Shown: positions 1 to 8,291, numbered from the stretch's first letter. The stretch: DNA of 54,958 bases from Scatosoma sp045650185 (GCA_045650185.1 JAZRQY010000019.1:1-54958); one strand, 5' to 3'. Translations and numbers: made by a program. Notes: generated from the sequence alone by a model not told the origin.

Positions 1-69
1 CGACTTGCATGTGTTAAGCATACCGCCAGCGTTCATCCTGAGCCAGAATCAAACTCTTAAGTTTAATTG
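1..69 (-). rRNA. rrs: 16S rRNA, 5' end only (gene continues left of window)
   Basis: The reverse complement of the first 60 bases is the universally conserved start of bacterial 16S rRNA: the 8F primer site AGAGTTTGATTCTGGCTCAG, followed by GATGAACGCTGGCGG and CTTAACACATGCAAGTCG. Only about the first 65 nucleotides of the gene lie in the window. The 8F site carries T where the usual degenerate primer has C or A. The exact 5' end is set by analogy with E. coli and is uncertain by several bases. Confidence 0.95.
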
Positions 70-307
70 CTTAAAGTCGTCGCTTTTGCTAAAAGCAACA
101 ACGGCTCTAACTTTGTTATCTCTTTGCTGACTTTGCTTCAAAGTACTTGCTTTTTACAAGTTCTTGAAATTAACGGAAATTACCTTTCTATTTGCATTGT
201 GTCAAATAAAATCTCATTTCTTTCTTATTCCATTTTTAATCTGCTTTTACCTAAGCTACAGCTTAGGGCTGCCTCTCGAAAGGCTATCTCTCGGACACAG
301 CTTGTAT
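70..307 (-). other. 16S rRNA leader region
   Basis: About 240 bases of AT-rich DNA lie between the 16S 5' end and its promoter. I see no gene. This stretch should be transcribed as the rRNA leader, where antitermination and processing signals normally sit; the inverted repeat CTAAGCTACAGCTTAG at 250-265 could form a hairpin. Confidence 0.5.
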
Positions 308-337
308 AATATACCATAAAGTAAAAAGGGTTGTCAA
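308..337 (-). promoter_or_regulatory. rRNA operon promoter
   Basis: On the minus strand there is TTGACA (337-332), an 18-base spacer and TATATT (313-308), pointing into the 16S gene. It is divergent from the promoter at 405-433, about 70 bp away. Confidence 0.75.
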
Positions 338-404
338 GTAAATAATCGAACTTTTTTAAAAAAAATTAAAAAATTTTCCAAGTTTTTTTAATCGACCGCA
401 ACCA

Positions 405-433
405 TTGACTTTTCAAGGGATTCGTGGTATAAT
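405..433 (+). promoter_or_regulatory. sigma-A promoter of the small membrane protein gene
   Basis: TTGACT (405-410), 17-base spacer, TATAAT (428-433), 35 bases ahead of the start codon at 468. Confidence 0.8.
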
Positions 434-467
434 CGGGAGGAAAATAAGGGATATTTTGGAGGGTTTT

Positions 468-719
468 ATGAAGGTATGTAGAATCGTGTGTACCATTCTT
501 TGTGCGGTATGTTTAGCGGCCGCGCCGATTGTGGGCATTTTCCTTGGTTTCGAGTGGTTGGTCGCTCCTTTATTTGGAGCAGGCTTGTTTTTCACGCTGA
601 TGCTGTTCTTCCGCAAAAAGCATATCGAGCAAGAGGCGCGCGAAAACCCCACCGCCCCCACAGGCGATTTTTTGAATCCTCTCAGCGAAGAAGAATCGGA
701 CGAAAAACAGAGCAACTAA
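468..719 (+). CDS. small two-helix membrane protein, function unknown
   Basis: The 83-residue protein starts at the ATG preceded by TGGAGGG with a 4-6 base spacer; a longer upstream reading has no ribosome binding site and would overlap the promoter. Residues 1-25 (beginning MKVCRIVCTILCAVC) and 27-48 form two hydrophobic helices separated by a short turn around GFEW. A basic RKKH stretch follows, then a polar acidic tail ending in SDEKQSN, so the tail is probably cytoplasmic. I do not recognise a family. It is monocistronic, with its own promoter and terminator, next to an rRNA operon. Confidence 0.7.
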   Translation: MKVCRIVCTILCAVCLAAAPIVGIFLGFEWLVAPLFGAGLFFTLMLFFRKKHIEQEARENPTAPTGDFLNPLSEEESDEKQSN

Positions 720-726
720 ACAACGA

Positions 727-757
727 AAGCCGCCTGCAATTCCGCAGACGGTTTTTT
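727..757 (+). terminator. intrinsic terminator
   Basis: CCGCCTGC, a 6-base loop and GCAGACGG (one mismatch) followed by six T, 10 bases after the stop codon of the small membrane protein. Confidence 0.8.
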
Positions 758-767
758 CTTACATTAT

Positions 768-811
768 TATATATACGCGTATATACGCATACACGCGCGC
801 GTGTATATACG
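768..811. repeat. 44-bp alternating purine-pyrimidine tract
   Basis: From 768 to 811 every base alternates pyrimidine and purine without exception, mixing TA, CG, CA and TG steps. It includes the palindromes TATATACGCGTATATA and ACACGCGCGCGTGT. Such tracts can adopt left-handed Z-DNA or extrude cruciforms under negative supercoiling. It lies between two convergent terminators. Confidence 0.8.
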
Positions 812-831
812 AGCGTGTAATTCATACAATG

Positions 832-858
832 AAAAGGCAGGGGGCGCCCCCTACCTTT
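832..858 (-). terminator. terminator of the LRR lipoprotein gene
   Basis: On the minus strand AAGGTAGGGGG and CCCCCTGCCTT pair across a CG turn with one G-T pair, then TTTTC. The plus strand also reads into a T-rich stretch, so it may work both ways. Confidence 0.75.
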
Positions 859-867
859 ATTTTGTTT

Positions 868-3273
868 TTACAATTTATACCAATAATACTGATAGTAAGT
901 GGATTTGAAATACGTTGCGTTGGTGGACGGGGTACTTACGCTTGTTTCCTCACCACCCGTTTTGTTTTCCCAATCCAAAGAACTCGTCGTTATATACCAA
1001 GTCGACGTATCTTTAAAGGTTACGCTTGTCAAGTTATAGCAATAATAGAACACACCCCAACCGATACTCGTCACACTGTCGGGGATTTCCACACTTGTTA
1101 AATTGCTGCAATTATTGAACGCATGTTCACCGATACTCGTCACACTGTCGCCGATTACAACGCTCGTCAAGTTATAGCAAGAACGAAACGCACTATTCCC
1201 AATATTCGTCACACTGTCGGGGGTTTCCACACTTGTCAAGCCATCGCAATCATAGAACGCATATTCACCGATACTCTCTACACTGTTGCCGATTACCACG
1301 CTCGTCAAGCTATCGCAATTATAGAACGCATTATTCCCAATATTCGTCACACTGTTGCCGATTTCCACACTCGTCACACTATCGCAATCACGGAACGCGT
1401 ATTGATTGATTTTCGTGATATAAGAAGGCAACACCAAATCCGTTTCCGTTCCATTATATCCCACCAAAATCTTTTCATTTCCGTCCGTATAAACGATATA
1501 GCCGTTGTCGTTAGAGAGTTTTGTTCCCTCAAACGCATCTCCGCTGTTATAAACCGCCAATGCGCAACGCCCTACGTAGCCGTTAAATGAACTGCCTTTC
1601 GCGACCGTAATATGCGTAGATTTGTTGACAACTTCTACCAGTTTATAACAATCAGAAAACACATTAGGTTCGATAGTCTCTACACTTTCTCCAATCACTA
1701 GGCTCGTCAAACTGCCGCAACCGTCGAACACACCCCAAGCGATACTCGTCACACCGTCGCCAATTTCCACACTCGTCAAGCGACTGCAATTATTGAACAC
1801 ACCCAAACCGATACTCGTTACACCGTCGGGGATTTCCACACTCGTCAAATTATAGCAATTATTGAACGCATATCTGTCGATACTCGTCACACCGTCGCCA
1901 ATTTCCACACTCGTCAACTTATTGCAATTATTGAACGCATATTCACCGATACTCGTCACACCGTCGCCAATTTCCACACTCGTTAAGTTATAGCAATAAT
2001 TGAACGCATTATTCCCAATATTCGTCACACTGTCGGGGATTTCCACACTCGTCAACTTATTGCAATTATTGAACGCATATCCACCGATACTCGTCACACC
2101 GTCGCCAATTTCCACACTCGTCAAGCTTTCGCAATAATTGAACGCATATTCACCGATACTCGTCACACCGTCGCCGATTACCACGCTTGTCAAGTTATAG
2201 CAATTATAGAACACACCCGAACCGATACTCGTTACACTGTCGGGGATTTCCACGCTTGTCAAGCTGGTGCAATAATTGAATGCACGTTTGTCGATACTCG
2301 TCACATCACCGCCGATTTCCACACTCGTCAACTTATTGCAATCACTGAACGCATATTCACCGATACCCGTTACGCCATCGCCGATTGCTACGCTAATCAA
2401 GCCACTGCAATCATAGAATGCAGAATTATCAATGCTCATCACACCACCGCCAACGGCAACGCTCGTCACACCATCGCAATCACGGAATGCGTATCGATTA
2501 ATTTTCGTGATATACGAAGGGAATACTAAATCCGTTTCCGTTCCATTATATCCCACCAAAATCTTTTCATTTCTGTCCGTATAAACGATATAACCGTTGT
2601 CGTTAGAGAGCTTTGTTCCCTCAAACGTATCACCGCTATTATAAACCGCCAATGCGTAACGCCCTACGTAGCCGTTAGACGAACTGCCTTTCTCGACCGT
2701 AATATGCGTAGATTTGTTGACAACTTCTACCAGTCTATAACAACCATAAAACCCATGAAGATCGATAGTCTCTACACTTTCTCCAATCACTAGGCTCGTC
2801 AAACTACTGCAATTATAGAACATACGCGAACCGATACTCGTCACACTGTCGCCGATTACCACGCTTGTTAAATTACTGCAATTTTCAAACGCATATTCTT
2901 TAATATCTGTTACGCTGTTGGGAATGACCACGCTTGTTAGCTTATCACAGTCGCGAAACGCGGAAGACCCAATAGTTGTGACGGTGTTAGGAATTTCGAC
3001 GCTCGTTAAATGATCGCAATCACGAAACGCATCAGTATCTATGCTCGTAACAAGAAAAAACGTGTACTTTTCTGCAATACGAACCTCTGTTTCCGTTCCT
3101 GTATACCCAACTACGCACGCCTCCGTGCCTCTAATCTCGTACACAACACCAGCAGTTGCCCTCGCATTCTCTTTTTCTTCTTCAATAGGCTTACAAGCAG
3201 TCAAAAGCGTTGCGCCTGCAAAGAAAACAAAAAGCGCTGCTATCATCGCGGTAAAAAATCGTTTTATTCTCAC
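868..3273 (-). CDS. BspA-like leucine-rich-repeat (LRR_5) surface lipoprotein
   Basis: The protein is predicted to be exported, lipid-anchored and displayed on the cell surface; BspA-type LRR proteins commonly mediate adhesion or contact with host and neighbours. The N-terminus has basic residues, a hydrophobic core and the lipobox LLTAC. The body is more than 20 repeats of about 23 residues with the pattern LTSVEIPDSVTSIGEYAFNNC, the signature of LRR_5. A non-LRR module (LVEVVNKSTHITV to YITKIN) occurs twice. The C-terminus is a Tyr/Trp-rich segment. I place the start at the GTG at 3273, preceded closely by GAGGTGG, rather than the ATG at 3288, whose nearest purine-rich stretch is 16 bases away. 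It is monocistronic with its own promoter. The ligand cannot be inferred. Confidence 0.88.
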   Translation of the reverse strand: MRIKRFFTAMIAALFVFFAGATLLTACKPIEEEKENARATAGVVYEIRGTEACVVGYTGTETEVRIAEKYTFFLVTSIDTDAFRDCDHLTSVEIPNTVTTIGSSAFRDCDKLTSVVIPNSVTDIKEYAFENCSNLTSVVIGDSVTSIGSRMFYNCSSLTSLVIGESVETIDLHGFYGCYRLVEVVNKSTHITVEKGSSSNGYVGRYALAVYNSGDTFEGTKLSNDNGYIVYTDRNEKILVGYNGTETDLVFPSYITKINRYAFRDCDGVTSVAVGGGVMSIDNSAFYDCSGLISVAIGDGVTGIGEYAFSDCNKLTSVEIGGDVTSIDKRAFNYCTSLTSVEIPDSVTSIGSGVFYNCYNLTSVVIGDGVTSIGEYAFNYCESLTSVEIGDGVTSIGGYAFNNCNKLTSVEIPDSVTNIGNNAFNYCYNLTSVEIGDGVTSIGEYAFNNCNKLTSVEIGDGVTSIDRYAFNNCYNLTSVEIPDGVTSIGLGVFNNCSRLTSVEIGDGVTSIAWGVFDGCGSLTSLVIGESVETIEPNVFSDCYKLVEVVNKSTHITVAKGSSFNGYVGRCALAVYNSGDAFEGTKLSNDNGYIVYTDGNEKILVGYNGTETDLVLPSYITKINQYAFRDCDSVTSVEIGNSVTNIGNNAFYNCDSLTSVVIGNSVESIGEYAFYDCDGLTSVETPDSVTNIGNSAFRSCYNLTSVVIGDSVTSIGEHAFNNCSNLTSVEIPDSVTSIGWGVFYYCYNLTSVTFKDTSTWYITTSSLDWENKTGGEETSVSTPSTNATYFKSTYYQYYWYKL
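1030..2470 (-). repeat. 69-bp tandem DNA repeats encoding LRR units
   Basis: The DNA repeats in 69-bp steps around the phrase ACTCGTCACACCGTCGCC. Some neighbouring units differ by only a few bases, including at synonymous sites, which indicates recent duplication or gene conversion. Slippage here would change repeat number without a frameshift because 69 is a multiple of three. Confidence 0.8.
1380..1722 (-). repeat. duplicated inter-LRR module, copy 1
   Basis: This segment encodes the non-LRR module (YITKIN, YNGTETDLV, VNKSTHITV) and matches 2472-2814 nearly base for base, so a block of about 340 bp has been duplicated inside the gene. Confidence 0.8.
2472..2814 (-). repeat. duplicated inter-LRR module, copy 2
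   Basis: Second copy of the module at 1380-1722. Differences such as VEKGSSSNG against VAKGSSFNG are scattered point changes, not rearrangements. Confidence 0.8.
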
Positions 3274-3309
3274 AATCCACCTCTGCATAAAAAACTGTTA
3301 TACATCCTT

Positions 3310-3338
3310 ATTTTACCACTTTTTACCCCGTCCGTCAA
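3310..3338 (-). promoter_or_regulatory. promoter of the LRR lipoprotein gene
   Basis: Minus strand TTGACG (3338-3333), 17-base spacer, TAAAAT (3315-3310). Confidence 0.7.
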
Positions 3339-3348
3339 TAGAATTGTA

Positions 3349-3383
3349 TTAAAAAAGCCGTCTGTTTTTTAGCAGTCGGCTTT
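3349..3383 (-). terminator. terminator of the ftsH-parB operon
   Basis: Minus strand AAAGCCGACTG, an A-rich loop and CAGACGGCTTT followed by T residues, just after the parB-like stop codon. Confidence 0.8.
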
Positions 3384-3396
3384 CCTTATTCTTTAC

Positions 3397-4200
3397 TTAA
3401 TTTTCGATTTTTTCCAGTAGTTCTTCCATGCGGTAAAGGTCGTCCTCGGAATAGTATTCCAGTACAATCTTCCCCTTTTCTTCGTTGCCGATTAAAACGA
3501 CTTTCGTCTTGAACGCCGAACGCAACCGTTCCACCAACGCACGCAGAGCCTCTCGATCTCCGCTTTTTTTACTCTTGCGCGACTTTTCTTCGCCCAAAAA
3601 CGCCTGCGCCGCCTTTTCCGTATCGCGCACGGTGTAGCCGTTTTCAATGACCGACAGCGCAAACGCGTATTGCTTATCCTTCGGCATTCGCACCAACGAA
3701 CGGGCGTGCCCTGCCGAGAGCCTTTCGCTCTCAATCAAGCCCACTACCTCGGGGGAGAGCGTCAGCAGTCGCAGAGTATTCGCCACCGCAGGTCGGGATT
3801 TGCCCACCATTGCCGCAACGACGTCCTGCGTCAAGCCATACTCCTTGACCAGCCTACCCATCAAATACGCCTCTTCCATAGCAGGCAGGTCTTCCTTGAC
3901 ACGCTCGGCAATCGAGAAAATCTCCGCATCCTCGCCCGTAAAGCGGTACACCTTACAAAGCACCGTCTTCACGCCTGCATACCGCATCGCAAAGTACGCT
4001 CTTTCGCCCGAAAGCAGTTCGTACTCTCCGTCCACGTAGTTCACCGACAAGTGCGGCATTCCCTCCAAGACAAACTTCGCCGCCATGGCGCGCATTTGCT
4101 TTTCGTTCCACCGATTTTCAGCGCGGCAAACAATCTCCGCAAGGGGCAGGGGCTTTAAGGAATATTCAACTTTTGTCAAATCACTCTTTGCTCTACGCAT
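3397..4200 (-). CDS. ParB/Noc-like DNA-binding protein with a degenerate CTP-binding box
   Basis: ParB-family proteins bind parS-like sites and slide on DNA as CTP-gated clamps; Noc relatives block division over the nucleoid. The central helix-turn-helix is canonical (residues about 118-142, YGLTQDVVAAMVGKSR, then LRLLTLSPEV and LSAGHARSLVRMP). The N-terminal CTPase part is not: the GERRxR arginine motif reads GERAYF (65-70), the ENxQR box reads IAERVKEDL, and the proline-rich box I is missing. A basic linker and a short C-terminal domain (YYSEDDLYRMEELLEKI), a likely dimerisation helix, complete the 267 residues. Its ATG overlaps the ftsH stop by one base (TAATG), so translation is coupled. 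No parA is nearby. It could be a Noc-like or specialised ParB that no longer binds CTP. Confidence 0.82.
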   Translation of the reverse strand: MRRAKSDLTKVEYSLKPLPLAEIVCRAENRWNEKQMRAMAAKFVLEGMPHLSVNYVDGEYELLSGERAYFAMRYAGVKTVLCKVYRFTGEDAEIFSIAERVKEDLPAMEEAYLMGRLVKEYGLTQDVVAAMVGKSRPAVANTLRLLTLSPEVVGLIESERLSAGHARSLVRMPKDKQYAFALSVIENGYTVRDTEKAAQAFLGEEKSRKSKKSGDREALRALVERLRSAFKTKVVLIGNEEKGKIVLEYYSEDDLYRMEELLEKIEN

Positions 4201-6215
4201 TATTCGTTATCAGAGTTTTCCTTTTCCGTCGTTTCGTTCGTTGCTTCGTTCGTGGTTTCTACGGTTTCTGCAGGAGCTTCTACCACCTCTTGGGTGCTTT
4301 CCGCCTCTGCCGTTACCGCATTTTCTTTGGCAGGATTGATGGCGATGGCAGACATTCTATCAATCGTCTTGCCGTCGTTTTTGTCCATATATTCAAGCAC
4401 TTCCTTATAGTCCGCGCCTTTCACGAGCATCATAACTTCTTCGTTGTAGATGGTTTCTCTTTCTACGAGCACACGCGCCATGTTGTCCAAAACCGAACGG
4501 TTTTCTTGCAAAAGCTTTCTTGCGCGTTCGTGCGCCTCGGTGATGATACGGCGAACCTCTTGGTCGATGATCGCCGCCGTTTCAGGCGAGCAAGTACGTC
4601 CCGAATGTCCGTATTCCATACCCATAAACACAGGCTGGTCGTTGTCGTACGCCACCAAGCCGAGCTTGTCGCTCATACCCAGCTGGGTTACCATCTGACG
4701 AGCGATTGCCGTCACCTGCTGAATGTCGCCGTAAGCGCCACCCGATACGTCGTGCAGGACGAGTTCTTCCGCTACACGCCCACCGAGCGCCATACAGATA
4801 CGGTCGGTCAAATAGTTAAAGGTAAATCTCTCGTCGTCGCTGTCAGGACGAGTCATGGTGTAGCCACCTGCCTTGCCACGAGGGATAATGGTGACCTCGT
4901 GCACGGGATCACAATGCTTGCAAAGGCAAGCAAGTACCGCGTGTCCTGCCTCGTGATATGCCGTCAAGCGTTTGTCCGCCTCGGTTACGACGTGGCTCTT
5001 TTTCGCAGGGCCCATCAACACCTTGTTGATACCCTCGTACAATTCTTGGTTGCCGATGAGCTTTTTGCCCGCTCTTGCAGCGAGGATTGCCGCCTCGTTG
5101 AGAAGGTTGGCAAGCTCTGCGCCCGAGAAACCGGACGTGATGCGCGCCACCGTCTTAAAGTTGACGTCGGGTGCCATCGGTTTGTTTCTTGCGTGCACCT
5201 TCAAAATCTGCTCTCTGCCCTTAACGTCGGGAAGGTTTACGTTGATTTTTCTATCGAAACGACCGGGACGGAGCAACGCAGGATCGAGAATATCATCTCG
5301 GTTGGTTGCCGCCATTACGATGATGCCTTGGTTTTCTTCAAAGCCGTCCATCGCAACGAGGATCTGGTTGAGGGTCTGTTCTCTCTCGTCGTGTCCACCG
5401 CCAAGACCTGCGCCACGGCGACGACCTACTGCGTCGATTTCGTCGATAAAAATGATACAGGGCTGGTTTTTCTTCGCTACCTCGAAGAGGTCGCGTACAC
5501 GGGATGCGCCCACACCGACGTACATTTCCACGAAGTCCGAACCGGAAACGGAGAAGAAGGGTACACCTGCCTCGCCGGCTACCGCTTTTGCAAACAGCGT
5601 TTTACCTGTACCCGGAGGGCCAACGAGCAACACGCCCGAGGGGATTTTCGCGCCGAGGTCAGAGAATTTTTTGGGGGCTTTGAGGAACTCTACGACTTCC
5701 TTCAACTCCTCTTTTTCTTCCTCTGCGCCTGCAACGTCGGAAAAGCGCACCTTCAGGTTGTTTTGCACGTGCGCCTTGGACTTACCGATGCCCATCGTAT
5801 GATCTCTACCACCCGACATTTGACGGAAGATGATGAATACCAACAACAAGCTGACACCAATCGACAGCATCGGGAAGATGTAATCAAGGATACTGCCTGC
5901 GTTGGGGTTGGTGAGGCTGTACTCTACGTTATCGAGAGCTCCCTCGCCCAATTCCGCCAAGAAAGCCGTCCAGTCGGCATAATAATGCACGCTGGGCATA
6001 TTGATGGTGTATCGAACGCCGTCTGTGCCCAACGCTTCCCAAACGAATGCGTTTGCCGTAAACGATTTAATTTGACCTTCCTTCAGCAGGGTTTTGAATT
6101 TCGATGCCGTAATCGTCACCGTACCAGCAAACACGTCGGTAAACAGCGACAACAAGAGCAGCGCCACCAAAATACCAGCGATAATCCAGATAATCGTCTT
6201 TGTTTTCTTGCTCAA
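4200..6215 (-). CDS. ftsH: ATP-dependent zinc metalloprotease FtsH
   Basis: FtsH is a hexameric membrane protease that extracts and degrades misfolded membrane proteins and some regulators. Two transmembrane helices (about 8-30 and 112-130) bracket an external domain. The AAA domain has Walker A GPPGTGKT (199-206), Walker B IIFIDEID (254-261) and the second region of homology ending RPGRFDR. The peptidase has zinc ligands HEAGH (421-425). The C-terminus is a long Glu/Thr-rich tail. It has 671 residues, slightly longer than usual because of that tail. The start is a TTG at 6215 with AAGGAG eight bases upstream; no ATG is better placed. It is cotranscribed with the parB-like gene. Confidence 0.97.
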   Translation of the reverse strand: MSKKTKTIIWIIAGILVALLLLSLFTDVFAGTVTITASKFKTLLKEGQIKSFTANAFVWEALGTDGVRYTINMPSVHYYADWTAFLAELGEGALDNVEYSLTNPNAGSILDYIFPMLSIGVSLLLVFIIFRQMSGGRDHTMGIGKSKAHVQNNLKVRFSDVAGAEEEKEELKEVVEFLKAPKKFSDLGAKIPSGVLLVGPPGTGKTLFAKAVAGEAGVPFFSVSGSDFVEMYVGVGASRVRDLFEVAKKNQPCIIFIDEIDAVGRRRGAGLGGGHDEREQTLNQILVAMDGFEENQGIIVMAATNRDDILDPALLRPGRFDRKINVNLPDVKGREQILKVHARNKPMAPDVNFKTVARITSGFSGAELANLLNEAAILAARAGKKLIGNQELYEGINKVLMGPAKKSHVVTEADKRLTAYHEAGHAVLACLCKHCDPVHEVTIIPRGKAGGYTMTRPDSDDERFTFNYLTDRICMALGGRVAEELVLHDVSGGAYGDIQQVTAIARQMVTQLGMSDKLGLVAYDNDQPVFMGMEYGHSGRTCSPETAAIIDQEVRRIITEAHERARKLLQENRSVLDNMARVLVERETIYNEEVMMLVKGADYKEVLEYMDKNDGKTIDRMSAIAINPAKENAVTAEAESTQEVVEAPAETVETTNEATNETTEKENSDNE

Positions 6216-6289
6216 AATATTTTCTCCTTGTAGCCTTATAGCCTATTCACAAAATATATAACCAATTTTCTTGTCTGTGAAACATTTTT

Positions 6290-6318
6290 ATTGTACCACA
6301 AAGCGTTATACTTTACAA
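6290..6318 (-). promoter_or_regulatory. promoter of ftsH
   Basis: Minus strand TTGTAA (6318-6313), 17-base spacer, TACAAT (6295-6290). The transcript would have a leader of about 70 bases. Confidence 0.55.
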
Positions 6319-6404
6319 GTATTTCCACGGCAGAAAACGGAAATTTTCACCTATGTTTCACACGCAATTTTTTGGCGATACCGCAAAATGAATATTCATC
6401 GGCG

Positions 6405-6780
6405 AAAAGAACTGTGGATAACTTTCCGCCCCAAACATACGTTTGTGGAAAAATAGTCGATTTTCTGTTGATATCATGTAATTTTTTAACATTTTCGACC
6501 GTTTTCGACGGGTTGTCCACAGGGTTTGTTGGACGGCTTTTGGATAAGTTTGCGTAAAAAACGGCGTATTTATCCACATTTTTGTCTTGTTTTCGTCTTT
6601 TTGAAGGGATTTTTCCACAATAATCCCACTATTATGTGAAATGTTGTAAAGTTTTATCCACATTTTTGAAAAATCGACTGTGGAATTTCTGTATTTCTCC
6701 ACAATCAGACTTTGTTTTTTTGCTTTTTTCCCGAAAAATGAATAAAATGTGAATAATTGCAACCGCATTTATCCACATTC
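6405..6780. other. DnaA-box cluster, candidate replication origin (oriC)
   Basis: This gap between ftsH and cvpA has no gene. It contains four perfect DnaA boxes (TTATCCACA or its complement TGTGGATAA) at 6413-6421, 6570-6578, 6654-6662 and 6769-6777. At least five one-mismatch boxes lie at 6444, 6513, 6539, 6611 and 6748. The boxes occur on both strands within 370 bp of AT-rich DNA. Such density is characteristic of chromosomal origins. An AT-rich stretch at 6778-6800 could be the unwinding element. dnaA itself is not adjacent, which is unusual for Bacillota. Confidence 0.75.
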
Positions 6781-6822
6781 TTCACCTTTCTTATTTTATT
6801 TGCGCCGTTAACAACCTTCGGC

Positions 6823-7539
6823 TTACGCCACCACGAACCACGAGAAGACGGTCAGCAACGGATTGTTGTTGTAGATACCTTTCAAAATCAAAGTGTTGTT
6901 GAAAAAGTTTATCAGCCACTCTGCAGGAATCAGCGAGAGCACCGCAAGCAGGATACACACGACGGAAAAAGCTTTAAACGTACCTGCTGCAATCCCGCCC
7001 AAGACGTTGATTTTTGAAATAAACGCAGACGATTCCGCCACTTTGTTCAACACGCCGCGTAAGAGCAGCATCAACAGCTTGACGGCGATAAACATGATGA
7101 TACCGCAGAGCACGGTCGCAAGGAAAGAGCCGATTGCGCTACCAACGTATTGCCCAAGCCTCGTCCCCGACGGAATATCGCCGACAACCGCGTCGATTTC
7201 TTCCAAGACTGCCGATTTCAAGAACGCAGGCAGGGCCATCGTGTCCAACGTCGCGCTCCATCCGTCCGTTGAAATATCCAAATCGAACGGCTTTATGGTG
7301 GACAGCCAGTCGCCGATTCCCCCTTGCATCCAAGCCTCTATTCCGAACAAACCGCCCGTCATCTTCAACAAGGGCGCAGACAAAAACAGCACGCCTATCG
7401 CGCAAGCGATTGCAGACACAAAAGAGAAGAAACAGGTGATAAACCCCTTTCTGCCGTCTATAATCGCCCAAATCGCCAAGCCAACTAAGAAGACGATATC
7501 GGCAATATATTCTAATTTAAACTCAATCGCAAGCACCAT
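6823..7539 (-). CDS. CvpA-family membrane protein
   Basis: A multi-helix membrane protein with the CvpA/colicin V production layout: an N-terminal helix (IADIVFLVGLAIWAIIDGRKGF), the conserved RKGF turn, further hydrophobic helices, and a C-terminal pair (LGGIAAGTFKAFSVVCILLAVLSLI). In other bacteria CvpA proteins affect envelope homeostasis; the precise role is not known. An insertion of about 90 residues between helices 2 and 3 carries polar, probably external sequence. I use the ATG at 7539, which has GGAGAG just upstream, rather than the one at 7551. The gene borders the origin candidate and stands alone. Confidence 0.75.
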   Translation of the reverse strand: MVLAIEFKLEYIADIVFLVGLAIWAIIDGRKGFITCFFSFVSAIACAIGVLFLSAPLLKMTGGLFGIEAWMQGGIGDWLSTIKPFDLDISTDGWSATLDTMALPAFLKSAVLEEIDAVVGDIPSGTRLGQYVGSAIGSFLATVLCGIIMFIAVKLLMLLLRGVLNKVAESSAFISKINVLGGIAAGTFKAFSVVCILLAVLSLIPAEWLINFFNNTLILKGIYNNNPLLTVFSWFVVA

Positions 7540-7594
7540 TTTGCTCTCCATTTTTTATTTAGGCTCTGCCTCTTCACCCGTTTGATTATTTACA

Positions 7595-7624
7595 ATTATA
7601 GCACACTTCAACCGCATATTTCAA
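7595..7624 (-). promoter_or_regulatory. promoter of the cvpA-like gene
   Basis: Minus strand TTGAAA (7624-7619), 18-base spacer, TATAAT (7600-7595). Confidence 0.75.
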
Positions 7625-7679
7625 GGCTTTTTTAAGAATTTGTCGTATATTTACCAAGGAATTCGGCTATGCTTGAAGC

Positions 7680-8291
7680 ATGGAACACTCATTTCACGCC
7701 TACAACACCCATTGCGCGAACGGCGTAGCCACCTCGTTGCACCGCCTAATACAAAGCAAACGCAACCCTAAACAAAGCGACACGGAGCCCTCTAATCACC
7801 AGCAACCCACCCTTCCCATCGTCGTCTGCGTCGGCAGCGACTTAGTCATCGGGGACAGCTTAGGGCCTTTAACCGGAAGTCTGCTTTCATTCAAAACGCA
7901 GGGTTTAGGGGCGTATATCTACGGCACTCTGCAGACGCCCATCACCGCAAAAGAGGTGAAGTATCTAAAGGACTTTTTGCGCAAAACTCACCCCAATCGA
8001 GCCATTATCGCTGTTGATGCGGCTGTGGGACGAGCGGAAGACGTCGGGATTGTTAAAATCACTCCCTCGCCACTCTCCCCGGGGGCAGGCGCAAACAAAC
8101 AGCTCGGCAGTTTCGGGGACGCCACTATCTTGGGGGTCGTTGCCGAAAAAAGCACGGGCAATTACGCCCTATTTAATAGCACTCGTCTACGGCTGGTGTA
8201 TACGATGGCGGATAAAATCGCCGAGGGAATTGCCACCTTATTGCACGATTATTCCGCGCGCGCGTACCATTTATATAAAGACGTCCTATAA
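7680..8291 (+). CDS. yyaC: YyaC-family (DUF1256) spore protein, GPR-protease-like
   Basis: YyaC proteins occur only in spore formers and resemble the germination protease GPR in fold; their substrate is not established. The signature is VVCVGSDLVIGDSLGPLTGSLL (about 48-69), followed by YIYGTLQTPITAKEV, the conserved IIAVDAAVGRAEDVG strand-loop, and LSPGAGANKQLGSFGDATILGVV. The first 45 residues are poorly conserved and Asn/Gln/His-rich. No good Shine-Dalgarno sequence precedes the ATG at 7680 (only TTGAAGC), so the exact start is open. No sigma-A promoter is evident, consistent with a sporulation sigma factor, though I could not assign one. It diverges from cvpA. Confidence 0.85.
   Translation: MEHSFHAYNTHCANGVATSLHRLIQSKRNPKQSDTEPSNHQQPTLPIVVCVGSDLVIGDSLGPLTGSLLSFKTQGLGAYIYGTLQTPITAKEVKYLKDFLRKTHPNRAIIAVDAAVGRAEDVGIVKITPSPLSPGAGANKQLGSFGDATILGVVAEKSTGNYALFNSTRLRLVYTMADKIAEGIATLLHDYSARAYHLYKDVL

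Noticed and set aside
1123..1590. Repeat-containing plus-strand open frame (TDTRHTV repeats)
   Set aside because: The apparent protein repeats are just the reverse reading of the 69-bp LRR repeats.
4173..6233. A 686-codon open frame on the plus strand
   Set aside because: It is the antisense shadow of ftsH, with an improbable His/Arg/Val-rich composition; the ftsH frame has every expected motif.
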